DNA of 46,680 nucleotides from Betaproteobacteria bacterium (GTDB taxonomy: Bacteria > Pseudomonadota > Gammaproteobacteria > Burkholderiales > SG8-41): assembly GCA_947467315.1 (NCBI GenBank), contig CANIID010000005.1, forward strand, positions 1 to 46,680. Direction: 5' to 3'. Below the pieces are notes generated by a model. That model did not search any database, was not told the origin of the DNA, and worked only from the letters and a program-made list of their open reading frames with translations. Position numbers and translations under genes: made by a program. Of this stretch, positions 42,559 to 46,680 are shown piece by piece. The number at the start of each line of letters is the position of its first letter. Position 1 is the stretch's first letter.

Positions 42559-42819
42559 ATGGACGACAAGACGAAGAAGCGCATCTATATGTTCTACGCG
42601 GCCGGCGTGGTGAATTTGCTGATCGGCGCGTATGTGCTGTTTTTTGGCCGTGGTTTTTTGCCGGAAGATAAGGTCAGCATGCTGATCCTGTTTTTTCTCG
42701 GTTTTGCCGCGCTGGATTTCTGGATGCCGGTGATGATCAAAAAGAAAGCGGCGAAGGATCAGGCCATGCTTGAAGCGCAGCGCAAGGCCCTGTCAGCGCA
42801 GCAGCCACCCAAAAACTGA
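42559..42819 (+). CDS. Small membrane protein, 86 residues, function unknown
   Basis: I do not recognise the family. The ORF track starts at TTG 42526, but GGAG at 42549 lies 6 nt before ATG 42559, giving MDDKTKKRIYMFYAAGVVNLLIGAYVLFFGRGFL. There are two hydrophobic segments (YMFYAAGVVNLLIGAYVLFF and MLILFFLGFAALDFWMPVMI) with a charged loop between them, followed by a basic/glutamine-rich tail (KKKAAKDQAMLEAQRKALSAQQ). It sits between nusB and thiL in the housekeeping operon, an insertion relative to the usual direct nusB-thiL order. Confidence 0.75.
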   Translation: MDDKTKKRIYMFYAAGVVNLLIGAYVLFFGRGFLPEDKVSMLILFFLGFAALDFWMPVMIKKKAAKDQAMLEAQRKALSAQQPPKN

Positions 42820-42845
42820 CGCAGACGTGATGATCACGCGATCAC

Positions 42846-43826
42846 GTGTCCGGTGAATTTGACCTGATCCGCCAGTATTTCACCCATCGCACGCGGCATA
42901 CGCTGCTGGGCGTGGGGGATGATGCGGCGTTGATCCGCGTGCGGCGCGGTCATGTGCTGGCGATCTCGGCGGATATGCTGGTCGAAGGCACGCATTTTTT
43001 TGCTGGTGCCGATCCCGAGGCGCTGGGGCATAAAACGCTGGCGGTCAACTTGTCCGATCTGGCGGCGATGGGTGCGACACCGCGCTGGGCGACGCTGGCG
43101 CTGGCACTGCCGAAAGCGGATGCACGCTGGCTGGCGGCCTTTTCGCGCGGCTTTATGCGACTCGCGCGCGCGCACGGTGTTGATCTTATCGGCGGCGATA
43201 CCACGCGCGGGCCGCTCAATCTGTGCGTGCAGATCATGGGCGAAGTGCCTGCGCACAAAGCGTTGCAGCGCGATGGCGCGCGCGCGGGTGACGAGGTGTG
43301 GGTCTCCGGCACGTTGGGTGATGCGGCGCTGGCAGTGGCGGCGCGCCGCAAAAAGATTCGCCTTACGCCACTACAGCTGGCGGCGGCGTCGCGGCGGCTC
43401 GACCTGCCTACGCCGCGCGTGATGCTGGGGTTGGCGTTGCGCGGCATCGCGCACAGCGCCATCGACATTTCCGACGGCTTGCTTTCCGATCTCGGGCACA
43501 TCTGTGAGCGCTCTCATGTGGCCGCCGCGATTGAACTGGACGCGTTGCCGCGCTCCCGCTTGATGCGCGCGGTGGCCGCTCATATCATGATGCCGGGCGT
43601 GGCGCAGGATGCGTTGTTGTCCGGCGGCGATGATTATGAATTGTGTTTCACCGCGTCGCCGAGGCAGCATACGGCGGTGATGCGCGTCGCCGCGCGGGCG
43701 CGTGTGCCGGTTACGCGCATTGGGCGCATCGTAAAGGCGCCTGCGGGGGCCGTGGGCGTGGCGGTGATGGATCGCGACGGCTTGCCGCTGCGCGTGACGC
43801 AACGCGGCTTTGATCACTTTGGTTGA
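42846..43826 (+). CDS. thiL: Thiamine-monophosphate kinase
   Basis: A 326-residue enzyme making thiamine diphosphate from thiamine monophosphate and ATP. GTG 42846 start: SGEFDLIRQYFTHRTRHTLLGVGDDAALIRVRRGHVLAISADMLVEGTHF. Then AVNLSDLAAMGATPRWATLALALPK, DLIGGDTTRGPLNLCVQIMGEVP, AIDISDGLLSDLGHICE, and DALLSGGDDYELCFTA, the acidic metal/nucleotide sites of the family. Its stop lies inside the pgpA frame (overlap up to 17 bases), so thiL and pgpA are coupled. Confidence 0.95.
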   Translation: MSGEFDLIRQYFTHRTRHTLLGVGDDAALIRVRRGHVLAISADMLVEGTHFFAGADPEALGHKTLAVNLSDLAAMGATPRWATLALALPKADARWLAAFSRGFMRLARAHGVDLIGGDTTRGPLNLCVQIMGEVPAHKALQRDGARAGDEVWVSGTLGDAALAVAARRKKIRLTPLQLAAASRRLDLPTPRVMLGLALRGIAHSAIDISDGLLSDLGHICERSHVAAAIELDALPRSRLMRAVAAHIMMPGVAQDALLSGGDDYELCFTASPRQHTAVMRVAARARVPVTRIGRIVKAPAGAVGVAVMDRDGLPLRVTQRGFDHFG

Positions 43827-44313
43827 TACGCCGCATCGGCCCAATCTGCGTTTTGTGTATGCGCATCCCGCGCATGGCATTGCGTTCGCGGGCGGCATCG
43901 GCTTAGCACCTTTTGCGCCGGGCACGTTCGGCACGCTGCTGGCGTTTCCGTTGTTTGCATTGCTTGTGGCGACTACGGGTGCCGTAACGCAACTATTTGT
44001 TTTTATGGTGCTTTTTGCAATAGGCGCCTGGGCGTGTCAGGTCACGGGCCGCGCGCTGGGGGTGTCCGACCATCGCGGTATGGTGTGGGACGAAACGGTG
44101 GCGTTTCTGCTGGTGCTGATGTTTACGCCCGCCGGGTGGGCGTGGCAGATCGCGGCGTTCGGGCTGTTCCGGTTTTTTGATATAGCCAAGCCGCAACCGA
44201 TACGCCATTTTGATAGCACGCTGAAAAATGGCTTCGGCGTGATGTTTGATGATCTGCTGGCGGCAGGTTACACCTTGTTGCTACTGGCGTTCGCTAAAAT
44301 TTTGATCGGCTGA
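43810..44313 (+). CDS. pgpA: Phosphatidylglycerophosphatase A
   Basis: A 167-residue integral membrane phosphatase that makes phosphatidylglycerol from phosphatidylglycerophosphate. Family features: FAGGIGLAPFAPGTFGTLLAFPLFALL (the GxGxxPxAPGTxG motif), VSDHRGMVWDETVAFLLVLM (the D-E active-site pair), FRFFDIAKPQPIRHFD, and GVMFDDLLAAGYTLLLLAF. The start is probably TTG 43810 or TTG 43819, both inside the thiL 3' end. Codons for LFVFMVLF in the middle (CTA TTT GTT TTT) look like an intragenic copy of the AT-rich element. Confidence 0.93.
   Translation: MITLVDTPHRPNLRFVYAHPAHGIAFAGGIGLAPFAPGTFGTLLAFPLFALLVATTGAVTQLFVFMVLFAIGAWACQVTGRALGVSDHRGMVWDETVAFLLVLMFTPAGWAWQIAAFGLFRFFDIAKPQPIRHFDSTLKNGFGVMFDDLLAAGYTLLLLAFAKILIG
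43987..44015 (+). repeat. Degenerate, intragenic copy of the AT-rich element (copy j)
   Basis: ACGCAACTATTTGTTTTTAT, continuing GGTGCTTTT, inside pgpA. The 15-mer AACTATTTGTTTTTA is identical to copy e. It encodes a hydrophobic helix (QLFVFMVLF), so convergence is possible. Confidence 0.4.
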
Positions 44314-44317
44314 AATC

Positions 44318-44827
44318 ATGACAGATGAAAAGCTTTACCAACTGGCCGAGCGCGTCGGCAAAGCCCTCAAGGCCAAAGGCATGATGATGGCGACCGCCGA
44401 GTCCTGCACTGGAGGCTGGATAGCGCAGGTGGTCACGGCGGTGCCAGGCAGCTCCGCGTGGTTCGAGCGCGGCTTCGTGGTTTACACGTACATCTCCAAA
44501 CGCGAAATGCTGGGCGTGAAAGCCGAAACGCTGGAAAACTTTGGCGCGGTGTCGGAACAAACCGTGCGCGAAATGACTGCCGGCGCGCTCGAGCGCAGCC
44601 ATGCGCAAGTGGTGGTGTCGGTCAGCGGCACTGCTGGGCCGTCCGGCGGCACGGCGCAAAAACCGGTGGGCACGGTGTGCTTCGGCTGGGGTGCGAAAGG
44701 TGGCGCCGTGCAAACGGTCGTCAAACAATGGGCTGGCGACCGCGAAACCGTGCGGCGGCAGGCGGTGGTATTTGCGCTGGAGCAGGTGCTGGTGTTGGCG
44801 GAGGCGGAGGCGGAGGCGGAGGGGTAA
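44318..44827 (+). CDS. pncC: CinA C-terminal domain protein (nicotinamide-nucleotide amidase, PncC)
   Basis: A 169-residue CinA_C-family protein that deamidates nicotinamide mononucleotide in NAD recycling; cytoplasmic. Signatures: MMATAESCTGGWIAQVVTAVPGSSAWFERGFVVYTYISKREMLGVKAETLENFGAVSEQTVREM, VVSVSGTAGPSGGTAQKPVGTVCFGW, and ETVRRQAVVFAL. The last residues (EAEAEAEAEG) come from a tandem GGCGGA hexanucleotide repeat, likely length-variable. It follows pgpA after 4 bases, ending the operon. Confidence 0.93.
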   Translation: MTDEKLYQLAERVGKALKAKGMMMATAESCTGGWIAQVVTAVPGSSAWFERGFVVYTYISKREMLGVKAETLENFGAVSEQTVREMTAGALERSHAQVVVSVSGTAGPSGGTAQKPVGTVCFGWGAKGGAVQTVVKQWAGDRETVRRQAVVFALEQVLVLAEAEAEAEG

Positions 44828-44881
44828 CGCTACCGCGCCGCTACCGTACGGCTATCGCTTGTGCGCGATATTGCCCAAATG

Positions 44882-45010
44882 TTAAAGGGATTTTTCGTTC
44901 ACTTTTTCCTGTTCGAGCGACAGGTCTTTGGTGAGGTCGAGCAAGGCTTTCATGTTCTGTGAAATCTCGGCCAGGCTTGCGAGCCTTTGTTGTTCTTCGG
45001 CTGCGTTCAT
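44882..45010 (-). CDS. Small unrecognised ORF of 42 residues
   Basis: Too short for the ORF track. ATG 45010 has GGAG 8 nt upstream. The predicted product MNAAEEQQRLASLAEISQNM is followed by KALLDLTKDLSLEQEKVNEKSL. It is entirely helical, acidic and leucine-spaced, with no signal peptide, so a small amphipathic or coiled-coil protein is plausible. It sits downstream of the lipoprotein gene on the same strand (84 bases) and converges with pncC. Amino-acid composition and ribosome binding site look real; no homologue comes to mind. Confidence 0.55.
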   Translation of the reverse strand: MNAAEEQQRLASLAEISQNMKALLDLTKDLSLEQEKVNEKSL

Positions 45011-45094
45011 GTTTGCTGCTCCGGATTGAGTGACCGGCAGGGCGGGTTGCCCTGTCCGGCCGAGCGCATGCGGCGTATTTCCGCTTGCGATGGT

Positions 45095-45664
45095 TTACTT
45101 CTTCGCGGCTGTGCCGTCACCGATAGACACGCTAAAGTTCGCCGTCTGCATTTTGTACGCCGAAGGGATGTAAGCGAGTTCGAGACGGATTTCCTTCAAC
45201 TTCTTCGCCTTCAACGCTTCGGCGGGGAAATCCACTTCCACCGCTTGTGTGGCGTCCTGACCTGGATCGAGCCGATCCGCGCCGTTGTTATACGACGCTG
45301 TGAACTTGATTGCGGGCTCGGTGCGTGCTTGCTCTATTTTAATCACCTGGCCTTGATCGTCGATGTAGATGAGCTTGCCGCCGAGCATGCGCACGGTCTG
45401 GTCGGTGGAGCTGTTCGTCAGCTTGAGTTTTCCGGTGAGTTTGGCCGGGGAATCCACGCGGCCGGAGCCTTGTTCGACGCGCTCAGTGACTTTCATCTCG
45501 GTAACTTCACCGGTGACGATGCCGGCTTTTACCATGACCTGATCCGGTGACACGGCGTAAATCTTGTCCTCGATTACCGCGGCCGGTGTCGACGGTTTTT
45601 GTGCGCAGCCGAAGCCCGCTGCCGCCACTGCCGCTATTGTTGCCACACTGATTGCTCTACGCAT
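45095..45664 (-). CDS. Exported putative lipoprotein, function unknown
   Basis: A 189-residue secreted protein. ATG 45664 has AGAGGA upstream and starts MRRAISVATIAAVAAAGFGCAQKPS, a signal peptide ending near a cysteine; the lipobox (GFGC) is not canonical. The mature part is a beta-rich domain with internal strands (VKAGIVTGEVTEMKVTERVEQGSGRVDSPAKLTGKLKLTNSSTDQTVRMLGGKLIYIDDQGQ, then VEVDFPAEALKAKKLKEIRLELAYIPSAYK), reminiscent of FxLYD/LEA-type immunoglobulin-like domains. I cannot name the family. Divergent from the Crp-like regulator gene. Confidence 0.65.
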   Translation of the reverse strand: MRRAISVATIAAVAAAGFGCAQKPSTPAAVIEDKIYAVSPDQVMVKAGIVTGEVTEMKVTERVEQGSGRVDSPAKLTGKLKLTNSSTDQTVRMLGGKLIYIDDQGQVIKIEQARTEPAIKFTASYNNGADRLDPGQDATQAVEVDFPAEALKAKKLKEIRLELAYIPSAYKMQTANFSVSIGDGTAAKK

Positions 45665-45790
45665 CTTATTCCTCTGTAAGAACACACCACGAAAATTTAC
45701 CCGCGGGCATTATTCCCCCTCGGTGGCGGAAGTTCTGTGCGCTAGCGTACGGACGGCGTATGCTGTGCGCACCATTTCCCTCGGACTTCC

Positions 45791-46498
45791 ATGAAACCTG
45801 AACAAAATCAATTGCTTACGTCATTGCCTGCGATGGACCATCAACGCCTGCTGCCGCATTTGGAGGTCGTGGATTTGCCGTTGGGCATGGTGGTGTTTGA
45901 GTCCGGCAGCACGCTGCACCACCTGTATTTCCCCACCAGCGGCATCGTTTCCCTGCTCTACGCCATGGAAAGCGGCGCCTCGACGGAAATTGCGGTTATC
46001 GGCAACGAAGGGGTGGTCGGCATTGCGCTGTTCATGGGGGGCGAAAGCACGCCCAGCCGTGCAGTGGTGCAGAGCGCCGGTCACGGCTACCGGCTCAACG
46101 CAGCGGTGCTGAAAACGGAATTCGAGCGCGGTGGCCGCCTGCAATTTTTGCTGCTGCGCTACACTCAGGCGCTGATCGCGCAAATGACGCAAACGGCGGT
46201 GTGCAACCGCCATCACTCGGTGGATCAGCAATTGTGCCGCTGGCTGCTGTTGAGCCTCGACCGATTGCCGTCAAACCAGCTCAACATGACCCAGGAACTG
46301 ATCGCCAACATGCTCGGCGTGCGCCGCGAAGGGGTCACCGAGGCCGCCGGAAAATTGCAGGAAGCCGGGCTGATCAGCTATCACCGCGGCCACATCGCTG
46401 TGCTGAATCGCCCGAGGCTCGAACAGCGCGTGTGCGAGTGCTACGCCGTGGTAAAAAAGGAAATGGATCGGCTGCTGCCGAATTCGGCGGGGCCGTAA
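45791..46498 (+). CDS. Crp/Fnr-family transcriptional regulator
   Basis: A 235-residue regulator. N-terminal cyclic-nucleotide-binding-like beta-roll (LEVVDLPLGMVVFESGSTLHHLYFPTSGIVSLLYAMESGASTEIAVIGNEGVVGIALFMGGES), then a dimerisation helix, then a Crp-type winged helix (NMTQELIANMLGVRREGVTEAAGKLQEAGLISYHRGHIAVLNR). It lacks the Fnr N-terminal cysteine cluster, so it is probably not an oxygen sensor; the ligand is unknown. Similar stand-alone regulators are common in Burkholderiales. It is followed by a probable IS boundary. Confidence 0.88.
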   Translation: MKPEQNQLLTSLPAMDHQRLLPHLEVVDLPLGMVVFESGSTLHHLYFPTSGIVSLLYAMESGASTEIAVIGNEGVVGIALFMGGESTPSRAVVQSAGHGYRLNAAVLKTEFERGGRLQFLLLRYTQALIAQMTQTAVCNRHHSVDQQLCRWLLLSLDRLPSNQLNMTQELIANMLGVRREGVTEAAGKLQEAGLISYHRGHIAVLNRPRLEQRVCECYAVVKKEMDRLLPNSAGP

Positions 46499-46555
46499 GC
46501 GTTTGGTATGGCGAGGAACAACGGGAGGACACCTAAGGCGGCAAGCAAGTATAAC

Positions 46556-46584
46556 TTGTACATCGAGGTCGATGTCGCTATGAT
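46556..46584 (+). promoter_or_regulatory. Sigma-70-like promoter overlapped by a CAAGT-ATA-ACTTG inverted repeat
   Basis: TTGTAC (-35), exact 17-bp spacer, TATGAT (-10). The -35 overlaps the inverted repeat CAAGTATAACTTG (46546-46558), which could be an operator or IS end. The expected transcription start falls near the GTG at 46591. Confidence 0.5.
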
Positions 46585-46590
46585 GAGGTC

Positions 46591-46680
46591 GTGGATCACG
46601 TAGCGATAATCGAAGCAAAGCATCAAGCGCTGAGCAGGCGCTTGGACGAAGCGACGCTGCGCTTGTGGGCTGCGACCGAG
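46591..46680 (+). CDS. N-terminal start of a probable ISAzo13-type transposase, cut by the window end
   Basis: Thirty codons from GTG 46591 to the edge: VDHVAIIEAKHQALSRRLDE, then ATLRLWAATE. The K-x-x-A-L-x-x-x-L-D-E-x-x-x-R-L-W-A-A-x-E pattern is like the beginning of ISAzo13-family transposases (Y-x-A-L...LDERxRRLWAAxEA). The ORF is open to the end of the window and preceded by a good promoter. The family call rests on 30 residues only. The true start could differ because the promoter leaves almost no leader. Confidence 0.5.
   Translation, partial: MDHVAIIEAKHQALSRRLDEATLRLWAATE

Noticed and set aside
44800-44823. GGCGGA tandem repeat as a regulatory or mobile element
   Set aside because: A short hexanucleotide run encoding the AEAEAE tail of the CinA-like protein; simple slippage repeat.
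1-46680. CRISPR arrays, tRNA or rRNA genes
   Set aside because: No regularly spaced direct repeats, cloverleaf sequences or rRNA signatures were seen by eye; the AT-rich elements are too far apart to form an array.

Overview
The window looks like a chromosomal segment of a GC-rich betaproteobacterium of the Burkholderiales type. The clues are five Bug/TctC tripartite-type solute receptors, the glyA-nrdR-ribD-ribE-ribB-ribH-nusB-thiL-pgpA-cinA run, and the mog-darP(yjgA)-pmbA group, all typical of that class. No rRNA, tRNA, prophage or CRISPR array was seen, and no gene-free stretch exceeds about 300 bases.

Layout. 1-6140: 5'-truncated pbpC, a VTT-family membrane protein, cysK, an FKBP, a tiny membrane protein, a coiled-coil protein, and a GIY-YIG protein overlapping a cupin. 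6180-18790: accessory metabolism, with a TRAP-type receptor lacking a signal peptide, nitroreductase, Bug receptors, a flavodoxin-like protein, a lipoprotein amidase, HupE/UreJ, an NHL propeller, the UGSC selenoprotein and an enolase-superfamily enzyme. 18830-24650: a tight five-gene minus-strand operon (TPP enzyme, ornithine cyclodeaminase-like, 3-hydroxyisobutyrate dehydrogenase-like, UGSC-partner-domain protein, CoA-transferase). 24760-28380: an Mrr-like membrane protein, a second CoA-transferase, a Bug receptor and a second selenoprotein. 28500-32210: a CBS protein and two tandem PilZ-like proteins, the first frameshifted. 32240-46500: mostly housekeeping genes, ending in a Crp-like regulator and the start of a probable transposase at the right edge.

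The main result is that two genes which the ORF track splits in two are each continuous if an in-frame TGA is read as selenocysteine. (1) At 15176-15178 (minus) the TGA sits exactly in a U-G-S-C motif and is followed 11 nt later by an 8-bp hairpin with a G-first loop. The product is a 534-residue fusion of a UGSC domain and a second domain, whose stand-alone paralogue lies 5 kb away in the catabolic operon. (2) At 28129-28131 (minus) the TGA makes a C-x-x-U motif in an AhpD/carboxymuconolactone-decarboxylase-like protein, again with a SECIS-like hairpin 14 nt downstream (loop GGUC). Both genes flank the carboxylate-uptake and CoA-transferase region, so I infer that selenium-dependent redox chemistry is tied to an uncharacterised organic-acid pathway.

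The second result is a dispersed AT-rich 25-30 bp element, consensus about GTAASTATWTGTTTTTATTGG. There are at least eight copies at gene ends and about three degenerate copies inside genes, in either orientation, spaced roughly 1-6 kb apart. I know of no named family for it. REP-like palindromes (GTAGGTCGGAAC) also occur twice.
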